Of a stretch of 64,000 nt of DNA, positions 1 through 8,523 are shown in pieces. The notes beneath the pieces are model-generated. The model saw only the letters and a list, made by a program, of their open reading frames with translations. It made no database searches and was not told the DNA's origin. The stretch's first letter is position 1. Every line of letters begins with the position of its first letter. The stretch covers positions 32,538 through 96,537 of the forward strand of contig NZ_JACVXD010000006.1 in the NCBI RefSeq assembly GCF_014596975.1, in the 5' to 3' direction. A program made the translations under genes and the position numbers. Source of the DNA: Aestuariibaculum marinum. Its GTDB lineage: Bacteria > Bacteroidota > Bacteroidia > Flavobacteriales > Flavobacteriaceae.

Positions 1-14
1 TCATAAAAATGACT

Positions 15-86
15 GCGAAAGTAGCTCAGGGGTAGAGCATCACCTTGCCAAGGTGAGGGTCGCGGGTTCAAATCCCGTCTTTCGCT
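15..86 (+). tRNA. tRNA-Gly (GCC), first copy
   Basis: A 72-nt cloverleaf with a 7-bp acceptor stem (GCGAAAG with CTTTCGC), the anticodon loop CTTGCCAAG giving anticodon GCC, and the T-arm motif GGGTTCAAATCCC. CCA is not encoded. It is followed after 26 nt by tRNA-Leu, evidently in one transcript. Confidence 0.95.
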
Positions 87-112
87 CTGATACTTTCAAA
101 AAAATATACCAT

Positions 113-196
113 GCTGAAGTGGTGGAATTGGTAGACACGTTGGACTTAAAATCCAATGAACATTAGTTCGTGCGGGTTCAAGTCCCGCCTTCAGTA
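113..196 (+). tRNA. tRNA-Leu (UAA), first copy
   Basis: An 84-nt tRNA with acceptor strands GCTGAAG and CTTCAGT, a long variable arm typical of class II tRNAs, anticodon loop CTTAAAA giving UAA, and T-arm GGGTTCAAGTCCC. It ends just before an intrinsic terminator. Confidence 0.95.
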
Positions 197-200
197 CTAA

Positions 201-232
201 AGCCTTTACGATTTTCGTAAAGGCTTTTTTTT
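201..232 (+). terminator. Intrinsic terminator of tRNA cassette copy 1
   Basis: A perfect 10-bp stem (201-210 with 216-225) with a 5-nt loop is followed by a run of T. Confidence 0.9.
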
Positions 233-327
233 GCTTAAAATCTTTATTAAATTCAGAGTTTACTTGTTTGATTTGCAATTGTTTGGTTAAGGTTTAAAAT
301 ATTTATTTTTAAAAATAAATAAAAAGC

Positions 328-357
328 TTTGTAGTTTTAATAATTATAGTAAATTTG
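328..357 (+). promoter_or_regulatory. Flavobacterial promoter of tRNA cassette copy 2
   Basis: The -7 element TAAATTTG (350-357) fits the Bacteroidota consensus TAnnTTTG, and TTTG at 328-331 lies 18 nt upstream as the -33 element. Transcription should start near 361-363, about 35 nt before tRNA-Gly. Confidence 0.8.
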
Positions 358-396
358 CACCCGCAATAGCAATATTGCACGTTCATAAAAATGACT

Positions 397-468
397 GCGA
401 AAGTAGCTCAGGGGTAGAGCATCACCTTGCCAAGGTGAGGGTCGCGGGTTCAAATCCCGTCTTTCGCT
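397..468 (+). tRNA. tRNA-Gly (GCC), second copy
   Basis: Identical to the copy at 15-86, with anticodon GCC. It is transcribed from the promoter at 328-357. Confidence 0.95.
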
Positions 469-494
469 CTGATACTTTCAAAAAAATATACCAT

Positions 495-578
495 GCTGAA
501 GTGGTGGAATTGGTAGACACGTTGGACTTAAAATCCAATGAACATTAGTTCGTGCGGGTTCAAGTCCCGCCTTCAGTA
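495..578 (+). tRNA. tRNA-Leu (UAA), second copy
   Basis: Identical to the copy at 113-196, with anticodon UAA and a long variable arm. Confidence 0.95.
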
Positions 579-582
579 CTAA

Positions 583-613
583 AGCCTTTACGATTTTCGT
601 AGAGGCTTTTTTT
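583..613 (+). terminator. Intrinsic terminator of tRNA cassette copy 2
   Basis: The stem 583-592 with 598-607 contains one G-U wobble and is followed by seven T residues. It points towards the 3' end of the minus-strand repressor gene that ends at 625. Confidence 0.88.
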
Positions 614-624
614 ATGTTTAAAAT

Positions 625-1401
625 TTAGGAGATTATGTTGGTCTTTTTTAGTTGTTCCAGCTCTACGCCCAATTCCTGAAACATTTGTATAATACTGCTT
701 ATTTTTAGTTCGCTTTCATCGTATTCCTGAGTATTGATACAACAGGTAAATTCCCATAATTCTAAAATGTCTTTTTTGTGTATGTCGTATGGTTGATAGT
801 TTCTGTTGTCTGAATGTAGTGTTAATATTTCATCTTGTTCGGCGGCTTTAATGCGTTTATAAACAATACCTTCGTTTAGCGTTAAAATAATATAAGTTCT
901 TCCGTATTTAATATCCTGAATATTTTCAACGTAACGTGCTACAACATACGATCCATCCCTTACCGGAAGCATGGAATCTCCTTTTATAGGAAAGGTGCGG
1001 TGTTTTCCTGAAGGAAGAAACGGGAGTTTAATTTTTTCGAGTTGCTCGATATATTCTGGATCGTCATACCCATTTAAGTAACCTGCGGTGGCTTTGTTTG
1101 GGACAATTTCAATAAGATCTTCGTTGTCTTCACTTACTGTAATAGGAAACAAAATGCGGTGATTACCAATGTTAATAAAAGACGTATCTGAAACTTTTGT
1201 CAGGTTGTTTTTTACTAATGCATCAATAGGCAATTTGTAGTAATCCGATATTTTAATTAACAACTCTAAAGGGGGTTCAGATCGGCCTTCTTCATACGAT
1301 CCCACACGGGAACGTGTAATGCTCAGTTCCTCTGCCATTTGCTCTTGCGAAAACCCTTTTAAGGTTCTCAGGTACTTAAAGTTGACTGCGAAATAACTCA
1401 T
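625..1401 (-). CDS. XRE-S24 LexA-like repressor of the adjacent polymerase operon
   Basis: A 258-residue protein. Residues 5-60 form an XRE-type helix-turn-helix (GFSQEQMAEELSITRSRVGSYE). Residues about 95-235 form an S24 (LexA/UmuD-type) peptidase domain. The expected Ser-Lys dyad is visible as S143 in KGDSM and K182 in VYKR, and an Ala-Gly bond at 106-107 (KATAGY) sits where LexA-type proteins cleave themselves. By family knowledge such a protein represses DNA-damage genes until RecA-stimulated self-cleavage. It is divergent from a DnaE2-type polymerase and DinB, with a 55-bp intergenic region that holds a palindrome. I infer that it represses both itself and the polymerases. Phage-repressor origin is possible, but no phage genes are nearby. 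Confidence 0.88.
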   Translation of the reverse strand: MSYFAVNFKYLRTLKGFSQEQMAEELSITRSRVGSYEEGRSEPPLELLIKISDYYKLPIDALVKNNLTKVSDTSFINIGNHRILFPITVSEDNEDLIEIVPNKATAGYLNGYDDPEYIEQLEKIKLPFLPSGKHRTFPIKGDSMLPVRDGSYVVARYVENIQDIKYGRTYIILTLNEGIVYKRIKAAEQDEILTLHSDNRNYQPYDIHKKDILELWEFTCCINTQEYDESELKISSIIQMFQELGVELEQLKKTNIIS

Positions 1402-1406
1402 ATGCT

Positions 1407-1449
1407 ACAAAATTAAGCAATACTTACTACATATTGTAGTTAATTTTGT
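1407..1449. promoter_or_regulatory. Divergent promoters with shared palindromic operator
   Basis: The -7 element TAATTTTG occurs on the plus strand at 1441-1448 and in mirror image on the minus strand at 1415-1408, inside a 10-bp inverted repeat (1407-1416 with 1440-1449). Between them lies ACTACA-TAT-TGTAGT (1426-1440), an inverted repeat with perfect 6-bp arms, the likely site for the XRE-S24 repressor. Neither promoter has an obvious -33 TTG. Predicted start sites lie only about 3-5 nt from each start codon. Confidence 0.7.
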
Positions 1450-1456
1450 GAAATAA

Positions 1457-4441
1457 TTGATAAAGCAGAAAACGTTGTATTTAAATTGTCATTCATATTA
1501 TAGCCTAAGATATGGTGCTATTACTCCCGAAAACCTGTTGAAAATAGGGCAGTATTATGGTATTAGTGCTATGGCTTTAACCGATATTAACAACACATCG
1601 GCTTGTCTGGATTTTGTTCGATTGTCTGTTAATTATAATATTAAACCAGTTATTGGAGTCGATTTTAGAAATGCTGCGCAGCAGCAGTTTGTGGTATTAG
1701 CGCGAAACAATAATGGGTTTAAGAATATAAATGATTATTTGTCGCATCATTTATGTCATGATTTGCCTTTCTCAAATAGGACTCAAAAGATGTCTGACAC
1801 CTTTGTTATTTATCCGTTTAAAAATGAAATAGAAATTGAAGCCTTGCGAGAGAATGAATTTATTGGAGTTGCTATAAAAGATCTTAATCGGTTTCGGTTT
1901 TCGAAATACATAAATCATTTAGATAAGGTTGTAATTCTGCAAACGGTGTCGTTTACAAATAAAAAAGATTTTAACACGCATCGCCTATTACGAGCTATAG
2001 ATAATAACATCCTATTAAGTAAACTTCCGTTAGAACAGCAAGGTACAATACACGACATTGTAAAATCGACAGACGATATTATAAAAGCATTCGAAGAATT
2101 TCCTGAAATAATAACGAATACCCAACGCTTACTGGATGCTTGTAATATTGATTTCGATTTTTCACAACAAAAACCAAACAATAAAAAAGCATACACGGGT
2201 AATACAGATTTAGATTTTAAATTGCTTAAAAAACTAGCTTATGAAGGGGTGACTTATAGATATGCCGAGGTTAATGATGTGTTGTTAGATCGTATTGCAA
2301 AAGAGCTTAAGATTATAAAAGAAAAAGGATTTGTTTCTTATTTTTTAATCAACTGGAAGATTTTGAAATACGCACGTAGTAAAGGTTACTTCTATGTAGG
2401 CCGTGGTAGTGGTGCCAATAGTGTTATCGCGTATTTACTACGTATTACCGATGTCGACCCGATAGAATTAGATTTATACTTCGAGCGTTTTATTAATCTG
2501 TACAGAACCAATCCCCCCGATTTCGATATTGATTTTTCCTGGACCGACAGAGACGATATAACCAGATTCATTTTTAATCGGTTTGAACATACTGCTTTAA
2601 TTACAGTTTACAATACCTTTAAATACAAGGCGTCTATTCGAGAATTGGGTAAGGTTTTTGGTTTACCAAAACATGAAATAGATGTGTTGGCTGCCGGAAG
2701 TTTCAATTTTGATACTTTAGATGAATTGTCAAAACTGGTTATTACGTACAGTAAACGTATTCAGGGGTTTCCTAATTATTTGGGTATTCACGCCGGAGGC
2801 ATTCTTATTTCAGAAAAACCTATTCATTATTATACGGCCACATTTATGCCGCCTAAAGGCTATGTAACAACACAGTTTGATATGGTGGTCGCCGAAGATA
2901 TTGGTTTGTATAAATTCGATATTTTAAGTCAGCGTGGATTAGGAAAAATTAAAGATGCTGTCGAAATCGTAAAGTATAATAATCCGGATGATGTGCCTAT
3001 CGATATTCATGATATTAAACGTTTTAAAGAAGACGATAACATTAAGTATCTGTTGAAAAATGCCAAGGCCATTGGTTGTTTTTATGTTGAATCACCGGCC
3101 ATGCGTATGCTGTTAAAAAAACTTCAGGTAGATAATTATCTGGGGTTAGTGGCTGCGAGTTCGGTAATCCGTCCAGGAGTTGCAAAGTCAGGTATGATGC
3201 GCGAATATATTTTACGGTATCGGTACCCTGAACACCGACGCGATGCGCATCCGGTATTGCTCAATATTATGCCCGAAACCTATGGTGTTATGGTGTATCA
3301 GGAAGATGTTATTAAGGTCGCGCATTATTTTGCAGGTTTAAATTTAGGCGAGGCTGATATGTTGCGTCGGGGTATGTCTGGAAAATTCAGATCGAGAGAG
3401 GAGTTTTTAAAAGTGAAGGATACGTTTTTTGAAAACTGTAAAAAATCAAATAAAGGATTAGACCTAACCAAGGAAATCTGGCGACAGATTGAAAGTTTTG
3501 CAGGCTACGCTTTTGCCAAGGGGCACTCGGCATCGTATGCGGTAGAAAGCTATCAGAGTTTATTCTTAAAGGCGTATTATCCGTTGGAATATATGGTGGC
3601 AACCATCAATAATTATGGCGGATTTTATCAAACGGAATATTATGTGCACGAAGCCCGAATGCATGGCGGTATTATTGAAGCACCTTGTGTTAACAATAGT
3701 GGTGTTAATACGATTATTAAAGGGAAATCAATATATATCGGGTTTAAGTTTTTACATGCTTTTGAAGATAAAATTGGAAGAAAAATTATCAAGGAACGGC
3801 AAGCAAACGGGGCTTTTTTCGATTTGGACGATTTTATAGATCGGGTGTCTATCGGTATAGAACAGCTTATCATTATTATTAAGATTAATGCCTTCCGTTT
3901 TACGGGGAAAAATAAAAGAGAATTACTTTGGGAAGCGCATATGAAAGAGAGTAAATCTGTAACTAACGACCATGAAATAACCTTGTTTAAGCCCAATAGA
4001 AAAGCTTTTGTCATTCCCGAATTACCACAAAACCCTTTAGAAGATGCTTTCGATGAAATTGAATTATTAGGGTTTTCGTTATGTAGTCCGTTTCATTTGT
4101 TGCGAGAACCTTTAACAGACCCGATGCGCGCATTCGATTTGATTAATAATATTGGCCGTGTTATAACTATTCAAGGGTATCTGGTCACCGTAAAGCGCAC
4201 GAAAACATCTAACGGTAAGATGATGTATTTTGGAACGTTTTTAGATGTGTCTGGCGATTTTATAGATACGGTACATTTTCCGCCGGTAGCCTTAAAATAT
4301 CCGTTTCGAGGCAAAGGGATTTATAGTCTTACGGGTAAAGTTATTGAAGAGTTCGATTGTATAACCGTTGAGGTGTCTAAAATGGAGCGCTTGCTTATTA
4401 TTGAAGACCCGAGATATTCAAATACGCCGTTAGCATCATGA
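1457..4441 (+). CDS. dnaE2: DnaE2-type error-prone DNA polymerase III alpha subunit
   Basis: A 994-residue C-family polymerase, shorter than a replicative DnaE (usually 1100 residues or more). An N-terminal PHP domain (from residue 7, LNCHSYYSL) is followed by the polymerase core with GRGSGANSV and the catalytic PPDFDIDF motif (D355, D357), then the thumb and finger region and a C-terminal OB-like part. The PHP motif reads LTDIN where active PHP domains have TDHG, so that metal site looks degenerate. The start is TTG at 1457: no ATG precedes residue 38 and the PHP domain needs the N terminus. The stop overlaps the dinB start (ATGA). The function, translesion synthesis with the Y-family partner, is inferred from the family and the operon. 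Confidence 0.9.
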   Translation: MIKQKTLYLNCHSYYSLRYGAITPENLLKIGQYYGISAMALTDINNTSACLDFVRLSVNYNIKPVIGVDFRNAAQQQFVVLARNNNGFKNINDYLSHHLCHDLPFSNRTQKMSDTFVIYPFKNEIEIEALRENEFIGVAIKDLNRFRFSKYINHLDKVVILQTVSFTNKKDFNTHRLLRAIDNNILLSKLPLEQQGTIHDIVKSTDDIIKAFEEFPEIITNTQRLLDACNIDFDFSQQKPNNKKAYTGNTDLDFKLLKKLAYEGVTYRYAEVNDVLLDRIAKELKIIKEKGFVSYFLINWKILKYARSKGYFYVGRGSGANSVIAYLLRITDVDPIELDLYFERFINLYRTNPPDFDIDFSWTDRDDITRFIFNRFEHTALITVYNTFKYKASIRELGKVFGLPKHEIDVLAAGSFNFDTLDELSKLVITYSKRIQGFPNYLGIHAGGILISEKPIHYYTATFMPPKGYVTTQFDMVVAEDIGLYKFDILSQRGLGKIKDAVEIVKYNNPDDVPIDIHDIKRFKEDDNIKYLLKNAKAIGCFYVESPAMRMLLKKLQVDNYLGLVAASSVIRPGVAKSGMMREYILRYRYPEHRRDAHPVLLNIMPETYGVMVYQEDVIKVAHYFAGLNLGEADMLRRGMSGKFRSREEFLKVKDTFFENCKKSNKGLDLTKEIWRQIESFAGYAFAKGHSASYAVESYQSLFLKAYYPLEYMVATINNYGGFYQTEYYVHEARMHGGIIEAPCVNNSGVNTIIKGKSIYIGFKFLHAFEDKIGRKIIKERQANGAFFDLDDFIDRVSIGIEQLIIIIKINAFRFTGKNKRELLWEAHMKESKSVTNDHEITLFKPNRKAFVIPELPQNPLEDAFDEIELLGFSLCSPFHLLREPLTDPMRAFDLINNIGRVITIQGYLVTVKRTKTSNGKMMYFGTFLDVSGDFIDTVHFPPVALKYPFRGKGIYSLTGKVIEEFDCITVEVSKMERLLIIEDPRYSNTPLAS

Positions 4442-5655
4442 GAAACGACAGGTCGATAGTTCATATGGATTTAGATACGTTTTTTGTGTCCTGTGAGCGT
4501 TTATTAGATAACAGATTAGTTGGTAAACCGGTGTTAATTGGCGGCACATCAGATCGTGGTGTAGTGGCGTCCTGTAGTTATGAGGCTCGTAAGTTCGGGA
4601 TTCATTCAGCCATGCCTATGCGTATGGCGAAACAGTTGTGCCCTGAGGCTATTGTTTTACGAGGGAATTCGGGAATTTATACCAAGTTCTCTAATGCAGT
4701 TACCGAAATTATTAAGGAGAGTGTGCCGCTTTACGAGAAATCGTCTATTGACGAATTTTATATCGATTTAACCGGAATGGATAAGTTTTTTGGGTGTCTT
4801 CAGTTGGCTTCCGAAATCAGGTCAAGAATTATTAAAGAAACCGGATTGCCTATTTCCTTTGGTTTGTCTGCTAATAAAACCGTTTCTAAAATTGCTACAG
4901 GTGAAGCGAAACCTAATAATCAAATACAAATTCTTCAGGGGAATGAAAAAACGTTTTTGTCGCCGCTATCGGTGAAGAAAATTCCAATGGTTGGCGATGT
5001 AACGTATAAAGCCATGTGCGATTTGGGAATTAAGCAGATTGAAACCATTCAAAAAATGCCTGTGGAAATGATGTTTAAGGTGTTTGGAAAAAATGGTATT
5101 GCTATCTGGAAAAAAGCCAACGGAATAGATGACAGCCCTGTAATACAGTACCGCGAAAGAAAATCGATTTCAACCGAACGCACCTTCGATAAAGATACCA
5201 CTGATGTTAATAAGCTTAAAAGTATTATTAGCGCTATGGCCGAAAATTTAGCCTATCAACTGCGTCGAGGTAATAAGCTAACGGCTTGTATCACTTTTAA
5301 AATTCGATACTCCGATTTTCAAACTTATACCCAGCAAAAACGCATTCCTTACAGTGCTGCCGATCATCATATTATTCCGGTAGTTATGGAGCTTTATAAT
5401 AAGTTATATCAACGTCGGTTATTGGTTAGGTTGATAGGTGTAAAGTTTAGTCATCTGGTTGAAGGTGGACATCAAATTGATTTGTTTGAAGACGACGATA
5501 AAACCATCAGGCTCTATCAGGCACTCGATAATATGCGCGAACGTTATGGTGATAGAGCTGTTATTCGCGCTTCTGGTATGGGAGCAAAAAGCATAAGTCG
5601 ATGGAATCCGTTTAATGGTGATGCTCCGCCGCTACTAGCAAATAGAAGACGGTAG
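4438..5655 (+). CDS. dinB: Y-family DNA polymerase (Pol IV/DinB type)
   Basis: A 405-residue Y-family polymerase. The palm carries the metal-binding aspartate in VHMDLDTFF (D11) and the pair D105-E106 in SSIDEFYID, and the fingers motif SYEARKFGI is present. A little-finger domain spans about 240-340. A beta-clamp binding motif, QIDLF (346-350), lies near the C terminus. The ATG overlaps the dnaE2 stop by 4 nt, so the two are translationally coupled and presumably induced together upon DNA damage. In other phyla DnaE2 works with ImuB, a catalytically dead Y-family protein. This one keeps its catalytic residues and is therefore a genuine polymerase candidate. Confidence 0.92.
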   Translation: MRNDRSIVHMDLDTFFVSCERLLDNRLVGKPVLIGGTSDRGVVASCSYEARKFGIHSAMPMRMAKQLCPEAIVLRGNSGIYTKFSNAVTEIIKESVPLYEKSSIDEFYIDLTGMDKFFGCLQLASEIRSRIIKETGLPISFGLSANKTVSKIATGEAKPNNQIQILQGNEKTFLSPLSVKKIPMVGDVTYKAMCDLGIKQIETIQKMPVEMMFKVFGKNGIAIWKKANGIDDSPVIQYRERKSISTERTFDKDTTDVNKLKSIISAMAENLAYQLRRGNKLTACITFKIRYSDFQTYTQQKRIPYSAADHHIIPVVMELYNKLYQRRLLVRLIGVKFSHLVEGGHQIDLFEDDDKTIRLYQALDNMRERYGDRAVIRASGMGAKSISRWNPFNGDAPPLLANRRR

Positions 5656-5656
5656 A

Positions 5657-5677
5657 AAAATTAAGGGTTTTAATTTT
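5657..5677 (+). terminator. Weak AT-rich hairpin after dinB
   Basis: AAAATTAA (5657-5664) can pair with TTAATTTT (5670-5677). The stem is AT-only with a short T tract inside it, so it is a poor but possible terminator. The rest of 5678-5900 shows nothing I can name. Confidence 0.35.
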
Positions 5678-5900
5678 CTGCAACGTTATTGTATTACAAG
5701 ATACTCTGTTGTTGTAAAATTTAAGAGAAATTATAATGTGTTGTAAATTAGGGTTGTGTTGGTTTTTATAAGTTACTGTTGATAAATATGTCCCCGGTAT
5801 TCGCATAAAAACTAGTATTTGTTTTTGAAAAATTTATGCAGATTTGTTAGAGGTGTGTAAACCTTAGATGTTAAAATTTATTTTATAAAAAAATATAGTT

Positions 5901-8513
5901 ATGAAACGTAGAGAATATTTAAAAACCATTGTTTTGGGATCTGTTTTACCAATGGCATTTTCCAGTTATGGTTTGTCTCCATATATTGAAGAGTTATGGG
6001 ATACTAAGAAGAAGGTAAAATTTAAGAGTCAGTGGGATAAATTTCAGGACATGAAATGGGCTGGACCCGAATATTGGGGGAACCGTTTACAGGACTGGGA
6101 GTTGCGTGATGGAGCTGTAGAATGTGTGGTATCCGGAAAAAACAGAAACCTGCATTTGTTAACAGTTATGCACCAAAATGGGGACTCAGCTTTAGATTTA
6201 GAAGTAACCATAGCAGTGAAACATTTTAATTTAGATAGTTATAAAAAAGGCTGTGTTGGGATGCTGTTGGGGTCAAAAGGAAAATTTGATGATTATCGTT
6301 CTGCAGCGGTGTTTGGTAAAGGGTTAGAGGTTGGATTGAGTACTAAAGGTCAACTTCAAGTTGGTGAACAAGAAATAAAAACACCATTTTCAGAAATTCC
6401 GAAGACATTTAAATTACAGATAAAAACAAAGCCTTTAAAAAGCGGAGGGCAAAGTTTAATCGTTCGTATTTTAAATCCTGAGAATAATAAGGAATTATTC
6501 GAAAGCCCAAAACTAGAAGTTAAAAACGAAGATTTAGCAGGTACGTTTGCTTTACTGTCTAATATAGACTTAGGATGGAAAGTAGAAGACAAACCAACGT
6601 GTTCTTTTAGTGATTGGGTAATTGAAGGTAATGCACTTCAGGAAAATGAAACGCAATTATTCGGGCCTGTTTGTTTTGCGCAGTATACTTTGAATAGAGG
6701 GAAGTTGAAATTGATGGCGCAGTGTTCGCCATTTGAAAGTTTATCAGGGCATTCGGTTGGACTTGAAATTTTTAAAGATGGAGCGTGGCAAACTATATCT
6801 AAAGGAGAGTTGGTTAACGATGGAAGAAACAAACTTTTTGAAGTTGAAAACTGGAGAGAAATAAGCGATGTGCCTTACCGTGTTTGTGTAGAATTACCAC
6901 AGTCTGATGGAGTAAAAAGGTATTATTACGAAGGAACCATTAAAGCCGAGCCAAAAGATAAAGAAGATTTAAATATTGCAGTGCTAAACTGTAATATGCA
7001 CTATGGTTTTCCAGATCAGGATATTGTAGATAATTTAAATAAATTGTCGTATGATGTTTGTGTGTTTTTAGGCGATCAGTTTTACGAAGGTACAGGAGGC
7101 TACGGTGTACAATATCAAGGAGAATATGATAAACGTTGTTTAGATTTCTTAAGAAAATGGATGATGTTTGGATGGTCTTACCGTGAGGTGTTCCGTCATC
7201 ACCCTTGTAGTATCATTACCGATGATCACGATGTCTTTCACGGAAATCTTTGGGGCTGTGGCGGAACGCATGCCGATGTGAGTTTAGGTTACGGCTCTAA
7301 AGCACAGGATAGTGGTGGATATAAAATGGATGCAGATTGGGTAAATATGGCGCAGTTTACACAAACTGGACACCTTCCAGATCCGTATGATGCGACGCCG
7401 GTAAAACAGGGTATTAATGTGTATTATACCCAATGGGATTACGCCGGAGTGAGTTTTGCTATTTTAGAAGATAGAAAATTTAAATCGGCACCTAAAACGG
7501 TATTACCTGAAGAAGCTGATGTCTTTAATGGATTCATTAGAAATACAGAATTCGATATTAAAAAACATAGAGATATTGATGCCGAATTGTTAGGAGAACG
7601 CCAGGAAACATTCTTAAAAAATTGGGTAGACGACTGGTCTAACGATACACAAATGAAAATTTTGTTATCGCAAACCAATTTTGCGACTATAGCAACACTT
7701 CCTAAAGGTTCAACAAGTGATGATGTTGTGCCTAAATTATATGTGCCGGAAAAGGGAGAATATGTTGAGGGCGACGATTTTACAAAAGATATGGATTCCA
7801 ATGGATGGCCGCAAAAGAAAAGAGATGAATCTTTAGAGATTATTCGAAAAGGCTTTACATTTCATATTGCCGGAGATCAGCATTTGGGAACTTTTGTACA
7901 ATATGGAGTTGAGGAACACGGCGATAGCGGCTTTGCATTTACAGGTCCAGCTCTTAATAACATATGGCCACGCCGCTTTTGGCCGCCGGTAAATGCAGCA
8001 AATCACTCTGTTGAAAATCCGGCATATACAGGAGATTATGAAGATGGCTTCGGAAATAAAATATCAGTTCATGCAGTAACCAATCCATATAACCATCATA
8101 AAGAACCTGCAATTTTGTATAACAGATCAACTGGCTTTGGTATGGTTTCGGTGAATAAGAAGAAACGAACTATTACCAGCTCGTGTTATCAGCGTTTTAA
8201 AGATATTAATGAAACTGATGCCCAGTACCCGGGATGGCCAATTACTGTAACACAGGAAGATCAATTGTTTAAAAAAGCGAAATACAAGCTTCCTAAGGTT
8301 ACTATTTCTTCCGATGTTTTACCGGTAATAAGAGTAGTTGATGAACAAGGAGATTTAGTCTATTCATTACCTTTAGCCGAAAAAATATTTCTACCTAAAG
8401 TCTATAAAGAAGGGAATTACACCATGCAATTTTTAGTAGATAATGAGTTGAAAAAGGAGATAAAGGCAAAATCTTCGGCAGGGAATGTTGAAGCTATTTC
8501 TATTTGGATTTAA
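5901..8513 (+). CDS. Secreted PhoD-like metallophosphatase with N-terminal lectin-like domain
   Basis: 870 residues. The N terminus KRREYLK followed by a hydrophobic stretch is a likely Tat signal, which suits a protein that folds with metals before export. Residues about 45-245 look like a beta-sandwich of the concanavalin-like type. From about 350 comes a PhoD-like calcineurin-type phosphatase, with NCNMHYG, VFLGDQFYEG, TDDHDVFHGN and HIAGDQHLGT as metal-site motifs. A short beta-rich tail closes the protein. PhoD enzymes hydrolyse phosphate mono- or diesters in the periplasm or outside the cell. The gene is 10 nt upstream of an arylsulfatase, and such pairs occur in polysaccharide utilisation loci, so a role in desubstituting polysaccharides is possible. 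The substrate cannot be read from the sequence. Confidence 0.82.
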   Translation: MKRREYLKTIVLGSVLPMAFSSYGLSPYIEELWDTKKKVKFKSQWDKFQDMKWAGPEYWGNRLQDWELRDGAVECVVSGKNRNLHLLTVMHQNGDSALDLEVTIAVKHFNLDSYKKGCVGMLLGSKGKFDDYRSAAVFGKGLEVGLSTKGQLQVGEQEIKTPFSEIPKTFKLQIKTKPLKSGGQSLIVRILNPENNKELFESPKLEVKNEDLAGTFALLSNIDLGWKVEDKPTCSFSDWVIEGNALQENETQLFGPVCFAQYTLNRGKLKLMAQCSPFESLSGHSVGLEIFKDGAWQTISKGELVNDGRNKLFEVENWREISDVPYRVCVELPQSDGVKRYYYEGTIKAEPKDKEDLNIAVLNCNMHYGFPDQDIVDNLNKLSYDVCVFLGDQFYEGTGGYGVQYQGEYDKRCLDFLRKWMMFGWSYREVFRHHPCSIITDDHDVFHGNLWGCGGTHADVSLGYGSKAQDSGGYKMDADWVNMAQFTQTGHLPDPYDATPVKQGINVYYTQWDYAGVSFAILEDRKFKSAPKTVLPEEADVFNGFIRNTEFDIKKHRDIDAELLGERQETFLKNWVDDWSNDTQMKILLSQTNFATIATLPKGSTSDDVVPKLYVPEKGEYVEGDDFTKDMDSNGWPQKKRDESLEIIRKGFTFHIAGDQHLGTFVQYGVEEHGDSGFAFTGPALNNIWPRRFWPPVNAANHSVENPAYTGDYEDGFGNKISVHAVTNPYNHHKEPAILYNRSTGFGMVSVNKKKRTITSSCYQRFKDINETDAQYPGWPITVTQEDQLFKKAKYKLPKVTISSDVLPVIRVVDEQGDLVYSLPLAEKIFLPKVYKEGNYTMQFLVDNELKKEIKAKSSAGNVEAISIWI

Positions 8514-8523
8514 GATATTATAG

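Larger units (their letters stand above)
1..231 (+). repeat. Direct repeat copy 1 of the tRNA-Gly/tRNA-Leu cassette
   Basis: Bases 1-231 match bases 383-613 at every position except one (A220 versus G602). The repeat covers both tRNA genes and their terminator. The window starts inside or at the edge of the repeat, so further copies to the left are possible. The spacing between copies is 382 bp and the second copy carries its own promoter in the spacer. Confidence 0.97.
383..613 (+). repeat. Direct repeat copy 2 of the tRNA-Gly/tRNA-Leu cassette
   Basis: Same content as bases 1-231 with one substitution in the terminator stem (G602 for A220). The change turns an A-U pair into a G-U wobble, so the hairpin is kept. 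Confidence 0.97.

Noticed and set aside
96..278. Minus-strand 60-codon open frame over the first tRNA cassette
   Set aside because: It is antisense to tRNA-Leu and the terminator; the same frame would also arise in the second repeat copy. No coding evidence.
1..613. tRNA duplication as an integration (att) site of a mobile element
   Set aside because: The repeats contain whole tRNA genes and their terminators, nothing mobile lies between them, and no integrase is present.
625..1401. XRE-S24 gene as a prophage repressor
   Set aside because: No phage structural, lysis or integrase genes are near, while the divergent polymerase operon gives a direct explanation.
3640..4014. Minus-strand 124-codon frame within dnaE2
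   Set aside because: Shadow frame of the polymerase gene with no recognisable domain or promoter.
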